The notes under the pieces are model-generated. The model saw only the letters and a list, made by a program, of their open reading frames with translations. It had not been told where the DNA came from and searched no databases. Positions 1 to 7,654 of a DNA stretch of 64,000 bases are shown in pieces. How positions within the stretch are numbered: position 1 is the stretch's first letter; each line of letters begins with the position of its first letter. The stretch is from DASWOJ01 sp964242415 (lineage in GTDB: Bacteria; Pseudomonadota; Alphaproteobacteria; Acetobacterales; Acetobacteraceae): contig CAXTAT010000027.1 in the NCBI GenBank assembly GCA_964242415.1, forward strand, positions 1 to 64,000, in the 5' to 3' direction. The position numbers and the translations under genes are program-made.

Positions 1-58
1 CCCACAGGACGTTGGCGAACTCGGCCGTGCGCAGGGTTTCAATGCCGGTGATCTTCAA
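1..58 (-). CDS. Mandelate racemase/muconate lactonizing enzyme family protein, N-terminal end only (runs off left edge)
   Basis: Only the first 19 codons are in the window. They read MKITGIETLRTAEFANVLW from a TTG start at 58, matching the typical opening of enolase-superfamily sugar-acid dehydratases and racemases (a first beta strand beginning MKIT, then a Leu-Trp pair before the capping domain). A G-rich purine run just upstream of the TTG can serve as ribosome binding site. These enzymes abstract a proton alpha to a carboxylate in sugar acids or mandelate-like substrates. A decayed GntR-type regulator lies divergently beside it, a common arrangement for such genes. The call rests on a very short stretch, so the subfamily cannot be given. 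Confidence 0.55.
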   Translation of the reverse strand, partial: MKITGIETLRTAEFANVLW

Positions 59-218
59 CCCTCCCCCCTTCGCTTCATTGGCGGGGCGGGCGCCCCTGCC
101 CGGACCACGCCTGCACCACGGGCGGACGCTAGAATCCGCGGTGACATATCGCAACATGATCCGCCCTTCGGGGCAGTGGGGCCATCGCATAGCGTCGCAC
201 CACGGTGGGAATACGCCT

Positions 219-512
219 GGACGCATTTGGCCGGCTCGCAGCAACCTGTCCGACCTCGCCCATGGCCGGCTGGATGGGATGATCGTCACCTGCGCCCTGC
301 CGCCCGGGCTGTTCCTGTCGGTCCAGGAGCTGCAGGCGCAGACCGGTGTCGGCCGCACGCCGGTCCACCAGGTGGTCAGCCGCCCCGCGTCGGATACGCT
401 GATCCGCGTCCGCCCACGGCACGGCATCCAGATCGCCCCCATCGACCTGTCGCGGGAGCGCACCCTGCTGCGCCTGCGCCGCGACATGGAGCGCTTCGTG
501 GTGCAAAATGAG
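219..512 (+). pseudogene. GntR-family transcriptional regulator, N-terminal fragment
   Basis: The translation has the winged-helix pattern of GntR/FadR regulators: CALPPGLFLSVQELQAQTGV, then GRTPVHQVVSR where functional members have SRTPVREALRRL, then a wing-like RPRHGIQIAPID and the start of an effector-domain helix (RLRRDMERFVV). Several normally conserved residues are changed. The frame then passes directly into transposase-like sequence, so the effector-binding domain is gone. It probably once controlled the divergent enolase-superfamily gene at the left edge. No convincing start codon is visible; the open frame begins at 12 but the similarity starts only near 219. Confidence 0.6.
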
Positions 513-620
513 TTGCGCGCGCACCCGGACGAGCGCCGGGCGACCGAGGCGGCGGTCGCCGTCCACGCGCTCAACCGCATGCCCGGCCTGGGACGCCCAA
601 GCTGCGTCCGCATCACCTGA
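513..620 (+). pseudogene. IS5-type transposase, C-terminal tail remnant
   Basis: In frame with the GntR fragment, the last 35 codons (513-620) read as the C-terminus of a DDE transposase of the IS5/IS4 group: DERRATEAAVAVHALNRM, then a GRP-x-x-VRI ending before the stop. In complete elements this follows the conserved Glu helix that appears in the separate remnant at 29055-29276. No inverted terminal repeats or target duplication could be recognised here. This is the scar of an old insertion that truncated the regulator gene. Confidence 0.6.
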
Positions 621-779
621 TCCCAGATGCGGGCAGGGTTGGTGCGCCCGCACCCCTGATCCATGCATCATGCGCCCGCAGCTCGCAACTGACCGGAAGC
701 CAAGTTGACGGGACCCTCGGAAGACCTCGCAACCGGCACCGCGGCGTGGCATTCTATGGGTGTGTCGATAGGGCCGAAC

Positions 780-1007
780 ATGACAGAACCCGCGGACGAG
801 GCCCCGAGTGTCCCCGAGACCGAGAGTGAGCGCGCTCGCCGGCTGACGCATGAAGCTGAGCTGGTCGCGCTTGGTCGCGCCGACGTTGCGGCGGGGCACG
901 TCGTCTCCGGCGAGGCGGTCGAGGCCTGGGTCTCCGAGAGCATACGGCTAGGCCGCCCCACCGGGCGGCCGCGCTCCAAGCGAGGCTCAGCGTCGAGGGC
1001 GGGCTGA
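780..1007 (+). CDS. ParD/CopG-like antitoxin, small
   Basis: A 75-residue acidic then basic protein, taking ATG at 780 as start (an in-frame TTG at 705 would add 25 unconvincing residues). The segment RRLTHEAELVALGRADVAAG followed by HVVSGEAVEAWVSES resembles small antitoxins of the ParD/CopG class, where a ribbon-helix-helix or short helical domain ends in a toxin-binding tail. The next frame, beginning 22 bases after its stop, encodes a ParE-like toxin with a premature stop. Antitoxins of this type normally bind their own promoter and neutralise the toxin. The protein may be intact, but its toxin is not. Confidence 0.5.
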   Translation: MTEPADEAPSVPETESERARRLTHEAELVALGRADVAAGHVVSGEAVEAWVSESIRLGRPTGRPRSKRGSASRAG

Positions 1008-1029
1008 CGGTTGCAGGCGCGCCGCCGAG

Positions 1030-1326
1030 GTGGCGCGGTCTCTCGTCTACACGGATCAGGCCTTGGAGCAGCTCGCTGACGTGCTGGCGACGTAGCCGGC
1101 TCGTGCGCTCGCGATCACGCAGCGGGCGAGGCGGCTGTGCATCCTGCCTTACACTTATGGAACGGCCGACGGACCGCCTGGCACGCGCCGTACGCTGGTC
1201 GGCGGCGGAAGGCGGAACCGGCCGCACTGCGTCATCTTCGAGGTGGACCCCGACACGGGGCGCAACGAGGACGGGGGCGTGATCCGCGTTCTCGCAATCT
1301 ACTGGCCGGGCCAGCTGCGCCCGTGA
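1030..1326 (+). pseudogene. RelE/ParE-family toxin, broken by an in-frame TAG
   Basis: From a GTG at 1030 the frame reads SLVYTDQALEQLADVLAT and hits TAG at 1093-1095. It then stays open in the same frame to 1326, with a tail pattern (CVIFEVDP, then GVIRVLAIYWPGQ) that matches the final beta strands of ParE-type toxins. There is no frameshift, so one nonsense codon after about 21 residues inactivates it. ParE/RelE toxins poison gyrase or cleave ribosome-bound mRNA. The small antitoxin gene just upstream is the expected partner. The length without the stop, about 98 codons, fits the family. Confidence 0.55.
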
Positions 1327-1347
1327 TCGGGCCTCGGTGCCGATGAG

Positions 1348-1563
1348 GTGACCATGGAAGGCGTGGCGACGCTCGCGACCGACCGTACCATGCGGGTATG
1401 ACCGCGCCGCTCGGAGTATGCGGATGGCTACGACGCGGTGCGACGCCATGCCCGGGGCTGGAGCATCAGCCTGATCCTGTACCGGGAGCACAACCGGGTC
1501 GTGGTCAGGTATGAAATAGGAGTCGCGTGGGCACAAAAAGAAGAGCGCAGGCCATCTGTGTGA
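1348..1563 (+). other. Degraded short reading frame of unknown origin
   Basis: Downstream of the toxin remnant and in the same frame, codons from GTG 1348 give a protein-like stretch interrupted by TGA near 1399. It continues with SEYADGYDAVRRHARGWSIS and LILYREHNRVVVRYE to a TGA at 1561. The amphipathic, charged composition looks like real but decayed coding sequence. I do not recognise the family. Nothing else is visible between the toxin remnant and the solute-binding protein gene. Confidence 0.25.
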
Positions 1564-1581
1564 CAAGCCGCGCAAGCCTGC

Positions 1582-3093
1582 TTAGGGCCGCAATGACAGG
1601 CCAATAGGCCGCACCAGCCCGTCCGGCCGCGGCGTGAAGCCCGCCACCTTGCTGCTCAGGCCCCAGAACCAGGTAAGATGATACAGCGGCAAGTACGCCA
1701 GGTCCGCCATCCAAAGGTCCCCCGCGTGCCGGTAGGCCGCGGCCCGCCCGGCGGCGTCCGGTGCCGCGGCCCCGGCGTCCAGCGCGGCATCCAGGGCGGG
1801 GTTGCACCGGCCGGTCCAGTTCAGCGGGGCGCCGCAGCGCATCCAGATGCTGATGTTGCCGTCCGGGTCGGGCCGGCCGCTCCAGATCACCGCCGCGGCC
1901 TGGTACTCCCCCCGGGCGGCGGCGTCGGTCAGCGACACGCTCTCGGTCTTCAGCAGTTGCACCTCGAACCCGGCCTCCGCCGCCATGGACTGGATGACCT
2001 CGCCGACCTGCACGTCGGCCGGGTTGTTCACCACGCTCAGGGTCAGCTTCGGGTGCGGCGCCCCGGCGGCAGCCAGCAGGGCCTTGGCGCCGGGCAGGTC
2101 GCGCGGCGGCAGCGGATGCGCCGGGTCCCAGTAGCGGCTGCCCGGCGCCTCGGTCTGGTTGCCCGGGATGAACCGCCCCTCGAACACCGCCTGGTTGATG
2201 CCGTCCCGGTCGATGGCCTTGGCGAACGCCTGGCGGATGCGGACATCGCGGGCGAACGGCTGGTCGGCCGCCGGGCCGTGCGCCAGGTTGAACGACAGCA
2301 TCTCGAACCCGATGGAGGGCGACGATGCCACGCGTAGCCCAGGGTTGGCCTGCACCGCCGGCACGTCCGTCGCGGCGAGCCGGTTGGCGATGTCGAGCTG
2401 GCCGGCCTGCAGGTTCAGCAGCCGCACGGTGCTGTCCGGCATGATGCGGAACTCGATGCGGTCCAGGCTGACGGCGGCGGCGTTCCAGTAGCTGGGGAAG
2501 CGCTGCAGGGTGATGTGGTCCTGCGCCACGCGCTCGATCAGGGTGAACGGCCCCGCGCAGACCGGGTTGGCACCGACCTCGTCCGCCGTGCCGTTCAGGA
2601 CGCGGGGGGACAGCATGGTGCCGGACCGGTTGGCCAGCAGCGCCGGCAGCGGGGCGTAGGGCGTGGACAGGCGGATGCGGACGGTCCCCGGGTCCAATAC
2701 GTCAATGCCGGCGACCGGCTTCAGCTCGCCGCGGCGGAGGCTGTAGGGCGCGTTGCGGTAGCGGTCCAGGTTGGCGCGCACGGCCTCGGCGTCCAGCGCC
2801 GCCCCGTCCTGGAACTGCACGCCGCCGCGCAGGTGCAGCGTCAGCGCCAGGTGGTCGTCCGACCACTCCCAGGCCGTGGCCAGCTCGGGCACCACGTTCA
2901 GGGCGGCATCGACGTTCAGCAGTTGGTCGCAGCGGGAGGCGTTCACCGCACGCTCGATGTACGAGCCGCTGCGGGCAGGGTCGAGCGTGTCCAGGTCGAA
3001 GTCCAATCCGAAGCGCAGCGTGCCGGCGGCCTGGGCGGCTGCGGGTGCGAGAAGGATGGACAGGAGCAGGGCGGCTAGGCTCCAGCGGCGCAT
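1582..3093 (-). CDS. ABC transporter substrate-binding protein, family 5 (dipeptide/opine type)
   Basis: A 503-residue periplasmic binding protein of the SBP_bac_5 family. It opens with a Sec signal peptide (MRRWSLAALLLSILLAPAAA, cleavage after AQA), followed by TLRFGLDFDLDTLDPARSGS, the family's first strand. Later come the hallmark segments ELATAWEWSDD, LRGGVQFQDG and the Arg-containing RIRQAFAKAIDRDGINQ helix. I chose ATG 3093 over an upstream in-frame start at 3144 because the signal peptide begins there. No permease or ATPase gene adjoins it, so it presumably feeds one of the two dipeptide-type transporters further along. It follows the amidohydrolase gene and a glutamine synthetase-like stub on the same strand, suggesting one operon that starts at the monooxygenase. 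Confidence 0.9.
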   Translation of the reverse strand: MRRWSLAALLLSILLAPAAAQAAGTLRFGLDFDLDTLDPARSGSYIERAVNASRCDQLLNVDAALNVVPELATAWEWSDDHLALTLHLRGGVQFQDGAALDAEAVRANLDRYRNAPYSLRRGELKPVAGIDVLDPGTVRIRLSTPYAPLPALLANRSGTMLSPRVLNGTADEVGANPVCAGPFTLIERVAQDHITLQRFPSYWNAAAVSLDRIEFRIMPDSTVRLLNLQAGQLDIANRLAATDVPAVQANPGLRVASSPSIGFEMLSFNLAHGPAADQPFARDVRIRQAFAKAIDRDGINQAVFEGRFIPGNQTEAPGSRYWDPAHPLPPRDLPGAKALLAAAGAPHPKLTLSVVNNPADVQVGEVIQSMAAEAGFEVQLLKTESVSLTDAAARGEYQAAAVIWSGRPDPDGNISIWMRCGAPLNWTGRCNPALDAALDAGAAAPDAAGRAAAYRHAGDLWMADLAYLPLYHLTWFWGLSSKVAGFTPRPDGLVRPIGLSLRP

Positions 3094-3145
3094 TGGACGA
3101 TCCTTCGTGCTGATCCTGGCCTGCTGGCCCTGGATGCGATGCAAT

Positions 3146-3208
3146 CTTGCCGCGCACCAGGCCGGCGAGGTCGCAGGTGCCGATGAAGGCCAGCGCCTCG
3201 GGCGTCAT
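3146..3208 (-). pseudogene. Glutamine synthetase-like gene, 21-codon N-terminal stub
   Basis: An ATG at 3208 overlaps the amidohydrolase stop codon (ATGA coupling) and starts MTPEALAFIGTCDLAGLVRG followed by K. This resembles the first strand of glutamine synthetase-like/gamma-glutamylpolyamine synthetase proteins, where a G-T-x-D-L-x-G-x-x-RGK pattern opens the beta-grasp domain. After about 21 codons the similarity ends and the frame runs into the leader of the solute-binding protein. Amidohydrolase and glutamine synthetase-like domains commonly travel together, as in FluG. I read this as what is left after a deletion of the rest of the gene. The identification rests on a short match. Confidence 0.4.
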
Positions 3209-4137
3209 GGCGCCAGCCCGTACAGCCGGGCGGCGGTGCCGTGGAACAACGCCCGCTGCTCGTCTGGGGCATACTCGGCCGCGACCTCGCGGAATCGGCT
3301 GCACAGCGCGGCGTAGGTGCCTGTGCGGCGTGCCACGGGGTAGTCGCTGCCGAACATGCAGCGGTCCGGGCCGAAGGCGTCGATGCAGGTCCGCAGGGTG
3401 TCACGGTCAGAGTGCAGGCTGCGCTCCGGGGCGTAGGCGGCGTAGTTGGACAGCTTGAGGGCTATGTTGGGCTGCGCGCCCATCAGGCGCAGGCCGGCCC
3501 GCCAGCGCGCCATCCCTTCGGCGTCGCGGTCGTTGGGGGTGCAGCAGTGGTTGACGATGAACGTCTGGTCCGGGGTGGCGGCGGCCAGGGCTGCCACCTC
3601 GGCCGCCTGGTGCGCGTTCATCAGCAGGTCCAGGGTCCAGCCGTGCCGGGCCAGCAGCGCCAGGCCACGCCGCCATGCCGGCTCGTTCACCAGGCCCTGG
3701 CGGGTCCAGCGCTTGGCCGGGTCGGGGTGCCAGCGGATCGTCTCGCGCACCCCCGCGACCGCTGGCGACGCCGCGTGCGCGTCCAGGACCCGCGCCACGT
3801 CCGGCGCGGCGAGCGGGGCGGCCACCACGTAGCGCGCCGCGATGCCCGGCGGGCGCGGCAGGGCGTCCAGCCAGCGGGTTTCCTCGGCCGGGTGGCGCGC
3901 CGGGTCCCACAGCGCCTCGATATGGACGGACGCCGCCACGCCCTGCCCGGCGGTGTCCGCCGCGTAGTCCGCGGGCAGGTAGTCGCGGCGCAGGTAGCCG
4001 ATGTCGCCCAACGCGCCGATGGCCGCAGCGGGCGCGGTCAGCCAGGGGTAATGCCCGCCGGACAGGTTCCAAAAGTGGTGGTGGGCGTCGATGACCGGGC
4101 CAAGATAGGGGATCGGGCCAAGATAGGGGGAGGGCAT
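3205..4137 (-). CDS. Amidohydrolase family TIM-barrel hydrolase (lactonase-like)
   Basis: A 310-residue cytoplasmic enzyme of the amidohydrolase_2 family (COG3618; relatives include L-fuconolactonase and 2-pyrone-4,6-dicarboxylate lactonase). It has the N-terminal metal-site motif VIDAHHHFWN near residues 15-24, a mid-barrel His in FIVNHCC, and the C-terminal CMFGSDYPVARR near 275, whose Asp is the usual catalytic or metal residue. Such enzymes hydrolyse lactone or amide bonds. The start at 4137 lies 18 bases after the upstream monooxygenase stop. An 18-base in-frame tandem duplication gives the N-terminus a repeated P-Y-L-G-P-I/V. The three genes on this strand probably form one operon. Confidence 0.85.
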   Translation of the reverse strand: MPSPYLGPIPYLGPVIDAHHHFWNLSGGHYPWLTAPAAAIGALGDIGYLRRDYLPADYAADTAGQGVAASVHIEALWDPARHPAEETRWLDALPRPPGIAARYVVAAPLAAPDVARVLDAHAASPAVAGVRETIRWHPDPAKRWTRQGLVNEPAWRRGLALLARHGWTLDLLMNAHQAAEVAALAAATPDQTFIVNHCCTPNDRDAEGMARWRAGLRLMGAQPNIALKLSNYAAYAPERSLHSDRDTLRTCIDAFGPDRCMFGSDYPVARRTGTYAALCSRFREVAAEYAPDEQRALFHGTAARLYGLAP

Positions 4138-4155
4138 CGAGGCACCGTGCCAGCT

Positions 4156-5481
4156 TCAAGCAGCCGGGCCAATCCTGTGGCCGGTGCTGGCCCGGGTGGG
4201 CCGCGGCAGGCCGAGGTGGTCCCGCAGCATTGTGCCCTCGTAGTCGCGGCGGAACAGGCCGCGGGATTGCAGGATCGGCACCACCTGGTCCACGAACTCC
4301 GCGAAAGCGTCGGGGAAGTAGGCCGGCAGGATGTTGAAGCCGTCGGCGGCGCCCTCGGTGAACCATTGCTCCAGGGTGTCCGCCACGCTCTCCGGCGTGC
4401 CGCACAGCACCCAGTGGCCGCGGGCGGCGGCGGTCAGGTTATACAGGTCCCGCAGCGTCATGCTGTCCCGCCGGGCCTTGGCCAGCATGGTGCGCGCGAA
4501 GCCGTGCGAGGTGTCGGGCAACGGCAGATCGGGCACCGGCGCGTCCAGCGGGAACGCGGCCATGTCCTGGCCCAGCCGGGTGGACAGCATCTTGAGGGCG
4601 TTGGTCGGCGTGACGAAGCCTTGCAGGGTGTCTAGCTTGCGCTTGGCCTCTGCTTGCGTGCCGCCCAGGATGGGCATGACGCCCGGCAGCACCGACAGCG
4701 CGCCGGGGTCACGGCCGAAGCCGGGCAGCCGCCCCTTCAGCCCGGCGTAGGCGGCGCGGGCCTCCTCCAAGTCCTGCGCCACGGCGAACACCACGTCGGC
4801 GGTGCGCGCCGCCAGCGCCAGGCCGGGGTCGGACGCGCCGGCCTGCAGGACCACCGGGCGGCCCTGCGGGCAGCGGCTGGTGTTGAGGGGTCCGCGCACC
4901 TCGAAGAACGTGCCCTTGTGGTCCAGCGGGTGGACCCGCGCCGGGTCGATGTACTGGCCGGTTCCGCGGTCGGCGACGACGGCGCCGTCCTCCCAGCAGT
5001 CCCACAGGCCGCGCACGACATCCACGAACTCCTCGGCCACCTGGTAGCGTTGCGCGTGCGGCGAATGCTGGCGGCCGAAGTTGCCGGCGGCGTCGGGGTT
5101 GGACGAGGTGACCGCATTCCAGGCCGCGCGCCCGGCGCTCAGGTGGTCGAGGGAGGCGAAGGCGCGGGCGACGGTGAACGGCTCGTTGTAGGTGGTGGAG
5201 GCAGTGGCGCCGAGGCCGATGTGCGTCGTGGTCGCGGCCAGGGCCGACAGCATGGTGAGCGGTTCGAGCCGGGTGGTGAACGAGGGGTGGTGCGTCGGGT
5301 CGGCGGCCAGGCCGTCGCCGAGGAACAGCAGGTCGAAGCGCCCGCGTTCGGCGATGCGGGCGATCTCTTGCACGACGGGCAGGCTCTCGAAGGTGTCGGA
5401 CGCGCCGGGCCAGCGCCAGCCGGCAATGTGGTTGCCGGTGCCGAGCACGAACACCCCCAGGTGCATCTGCCGCGTTGCCAC
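4156..5481 (-). CDS. LLM-class flavin-dependent monooxygenase (NtaA/SnaA/DszA type)
   Basis: A roughly 441-residue member of the bacterial luciferase-like family, in the NtaA/SnaA/DszA branch that uses FMNH2 from a separate reductase to hydroxylate or cleave amine, sulfur or hydantoin-like substrates. Visible landmarks are MHLGVFVLGTGNHIAGWR at the N-terminus, LSAGRAAWNAVTSSNPDAAG, GRPVVLQAGASDPG, and the C-terminal SRGLFRRDYEGTMLRDHLG. I prefer the GTG at 5481, with a GGAGG ten bases upstream. Starts at 5526 or 5655 would read into a palindromic repeat. It heads the minus-strand operon with the amidohydrolase and solute-binding protein, and is divergent from the hydantoinase genes. No reductase gene is present in the window. 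Confidence 0.88.
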   Translation of the reverse strand: MATRQMHLGVFVLGTGNHIAGWRWPGASDTFESLPVVQEIARIAERGRFDLLFLGDGLAADPTHHPSFTTRLEPLTMLSALAATTTHIGLGATASTTYNEPFTVARAFASLDHLSAGRAAWNAVTSSNPDAAGNFGRQHSPHAQRYQVAEEFVDVVRGLWDCWEDGAVVADRGTGQYIDPARVHPLDHKGTFFEVRGPLNTSRCPQGRPVVLQAGASDPGLALAARTADVVFAVAQDLEEARAAYAGLKGRLPGFGRDPGALSVLPGVMPILGGTQAEAKRKLDTLQGFVTPTNALKMLSTRLGQDMAAFPLDAPVPDLPLPDTSHGFARTMLAKARRDSMTLRDLYNLTAAARGHWVLCGTPESVADTLEQWFTEGAADGFNILPAYFPDAFAEFVDQVVPILQSRGLFRRDYEGTMLRDHLGLPRPTRASTGHRIGPAA

Positions 5482-5536
5482 TGCGCCTGGACCTCCGGTG
5501 TGCCGACTGGACAAAGCAAACCCCATGCCGCTCCTG

Positions 5537-5700
5537 CTCCCTCTTCCGCTTCGGTAGAGGGCCGGGGTGAGGGGGTCTTGCGGCACGATCCATGCCGAAT
5601 GAGCGATGTCCTGTCGGCGTCCGCCGTTCCCCGCGTCGCAGCCAGACCCCCTCACCCCGGCCTTGGTCCGCTTCGCGACCCAAGCCCGGAGAAGGAGGGA
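5537..5700. repeat. Family B palindromic repeat (CTCCCTCTCCC type)
   Basis: An imperfect palindrome of about 165 bases between the divergent monooxygenase and hydantoinase genes. The outer arms read like CTCCCTC and GAGGGAG. The inner arms are GCCGGGGTGAGGGGGTCTTG and its complement. The same layout recurs at 12890-13037 and 14826-14991, with a broken copy around the assembly gap. It may form large hairpins in DNA or RNA. Confidence 0.8.
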
Positions 5701-5732
5701 AAAGGTGGCCCTGCGTTTGCATCGTCGCGGCC

Positions 5733-7505
5733 ATGGACCACCCCCCCGCCGCCCAATGCGACCCCGTCACGCTGGAAATCCTCCGCGGCGCCATCCGGGC
5801 GGCGCACGCCGAGATGGAGGCGCTGTTGGAGCGCACCGCCATCAGCGCATTCATCCGCGAGAAGAAGGACTTCTACACCGCCCTGTTCGACGCCGCCGGG
5901 CGCCTGGCCGTCGGCTCCAACGTGCCGATCTTCGGCGACGTCGCCGCCCCGGTGCTGGCGCGCTTCCCCGCCGCCGCCATGCAGCCCGGCGACCTGTATT
6001 GGTTCAACGACTGCTACGGCTCGCAGGGTGCGGTGTCGCACAGCAACGACCAGGTGTTCCTGGCCCCGGTGTTCCAAGACGGGGCCTTGTGCGCCTTCGT
6101 CATGGGCTGGGCGCACTTCGCCGACATCGGCGGCCTGCGGCCTGGCTCCATCAGCCCGGACACCACAGACATCTTCCAGGAGGGCATCATCATCCCGCCC
6201 ATACGCCTTGCCGCCGCGGGCGTCGTGAACGAGGCGGTGCTGGAAATCTTCCACCGCAACTCCCGCTACCCCGCGCAAAGCCGCGGCGACACCAGCGCCT
6301 TGATGGCCAGCGTCGCCCTGGGCGTGCGACGGACCGAGGAGATCGCCGCCCGGTTCGGCGCCCCCGTGCTGGCCGATGCCCTGCGGCAACTACTGGCGCG
6401 GACCGAGGCGACGGTGCGCCGCCGCCTGCGGGAGACGTTCGCGCCGGGCACGCACCGCTTCACCGACGTGATCGACAGCGACGGCCAGGGCGGCGGCCCC
6501 TACCGCATCCGCTTCGCGCTGACCCGCACGCCGGACGACCGCTTCGTGCTGGACGCGACGGCGACGGACGACCAGGCCGGCGGCCCCGTCAACTTCCTGA
6601 TGAACCCGCATGTGCCCGGCACTGCGCTGGGCCTCTTTTTCCTGGGCGCCGACCCGGCGCAGGTCTGCAACGCCGGCGGGCCTGCCGCGCTGGACGAGGT
6701 GCTGCTGCGCGAAGGCTCCCTGCTGCAGCCGCGCTTCCCCGCCCCGCTCGGGCTGCGCGGGCTGACGATGATGCGGGTGCTGGCGGCGCTGAACGGGCTG
6801 GTGAACGTGGCGGGCGGGGCGGCCCCGGCGGCGCACTCGGCCTACGTGATCCTGCTGCTGCGTGGCACCGCCGGGGGACAGCCGTTCCTGATGTCGGACG
6901 GCGTGGGCGTCGGCTATGGCGCGCGGCCGGATGCGGACGGGATCGACGCCGTGTACTTCGTCGCGCAGGAGAACTACCCCGTCGAGTTCCTGGAGCTGGG
7001 CTACCCCGTGCGGCTGCGGCGCTACGCCATCAACCGGGACAGCGGCGGCCCCGGGCGGCAGCGCGGCGGGTGCGGGCTGGTGCGGGAGTACGACATCCTG
7101 GCCGACCATGCGGTGCTGGCCATGCGGATCGACAGCGTGGCGCACCCGCCCTGGGGCGTCGCGGGCGGCATGGGCGGCGGGTCCGGCCGCGCCGTGGTGA
7201 ACCCGGGCACCCCCGGCGAGCGCGTGCTGGCGCCGCTGTCGGACGGCAACGTGCTGGTGCGCGGCGACGTGCTGCTGCTGGAGACCGGCGGCGGTGGCGG
7301 CCATGGCCACCCGTTCGACCGGCCGGCGGAGGCGGTGCTGGGCGACGTGCTCGACGGCTTCGTGTCGGAGGCGGCGGCGTTGCAGCACTACGGCGTGGTC
7401 GTGCGTGGGGACGAGGTGGATGCGGACGCCACCATGGCCCGGCGCCGGGACCGTCCAGCGGGCGGCGCCTTTCACCGGCGGGAGTATGTCGATGCCCTCG
7501 ACTGA
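5733..7505 (+). CDS. Hydantoinase B/oxoprolinase family protein
   Basis: A 590-residue HyuB-type subunit. Together with HyuA it forms ATP-dependent N-methylhydantoinases, 5-oxoprolinases or acetone/acetophenone carboxylase-like enzymes. Family features include the opening CDPVTLEILRGAIRAAHAEM, the IREKKDFYTALFD segment, GDTSALMASVALGVRRTEEI and the glycine-rich end LLLETGGGGGHGHPFDRP. ATG 5733 was chosen because this is where family similarity begins; upstream codons translate a palindromic repeat. The HyuA partner follows 149 bases later, with a family A repeat between them, so the order is B then A rather than the commoner A then B. Confidence 0.9.
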   Translation: MDHPPAAQCDPVTLEILRGAIRAAHAEMEALLERTAISAFIREKKDFYTALFDAAGRLAVGSNVPIFGDVAAPVLARFPAAAMQPGDLYWFNDCYGSQGAVSHSNDQVFLAPVFQDGALCAFVMGWAHFADIGGLRPGSISPDTTDIFQEGIIIPPIRLAAAGVVNEAVLEIFHRNSRYPAQSRGDTSALMASVALGVRRTEEIAARFGAPVLADALRQLLARTEATVRRRLRETFAPGTHRFTDVIDSDGQGGGPYRIRFALTRTPDDRFVLDATATDDQAGGPVNFLMNPHVPGTALGLFFLGADPAQVCNAGGPAALDEVLLREGSLLQPRFPAPLGLRGLTMMRVLAALNGLVNVAGGAAPAAHSAYVILLLRGTAGGQPFLMSDGVGVGYGARPDADGIDAVYFVAQENYPVEFLELGYPVRLRRYAINRDSGGPGRQRGGCGLVREYDILADHAVLAMRIDSVAHPPWGVAGGMGGGSGRAVVNPGTPGERVLAPLSDGNVLVRGDVLLLETGGGGGHGHPFDRPAEAVLGDVLDGFVSEAAALQHYGVVVRGDEVDADATMARRRDRPAGGAFHRREYVDALD

Positions 7506-7536
7506 CGCCCACGGCTGCATTCAGTGAAGCAACCCC

Positions 7537-7634
7537 GTCATTGCGAGCCGCGCTTGCGGCGTGGCAATCCAGGGCTGCCGGGACTGCGCTGGCCGCCCCT
7601 GGATTGCCGCGCCGCAAGCGCTCCTCGCAATGAC
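7537..7634. repeat. Family A palindromic repeat (GTCATTGCGAG type)
   Basis: A 98-base element bounded by GTCATTGCGAG and its reverse complement. The internal arms (GGCAATCCAGG and its complement) give a long hairpin. It sits between the hydantoinase B and A genes. Sister copies are at 17907, 21245, 22459, 50207 and 52924, all intergenic. Confidence 0.85.
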
Positions 7635-7654
7635 GACGGGCGGGGCAGGGTGGC

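Noticed and set aside
3241..4635. Long plus-strand open frame opposite the amidohydrolase and monooxygenase genes
   Set aside because: It is antisense to two recognised genes, rich in Arg, Gly and Val from GC-biased third positions, and has no family resemblance or ribosome site. Similar long frames opposite 37161-40300, 53022-56168 and 30456-32846 were dropped for the same reason.
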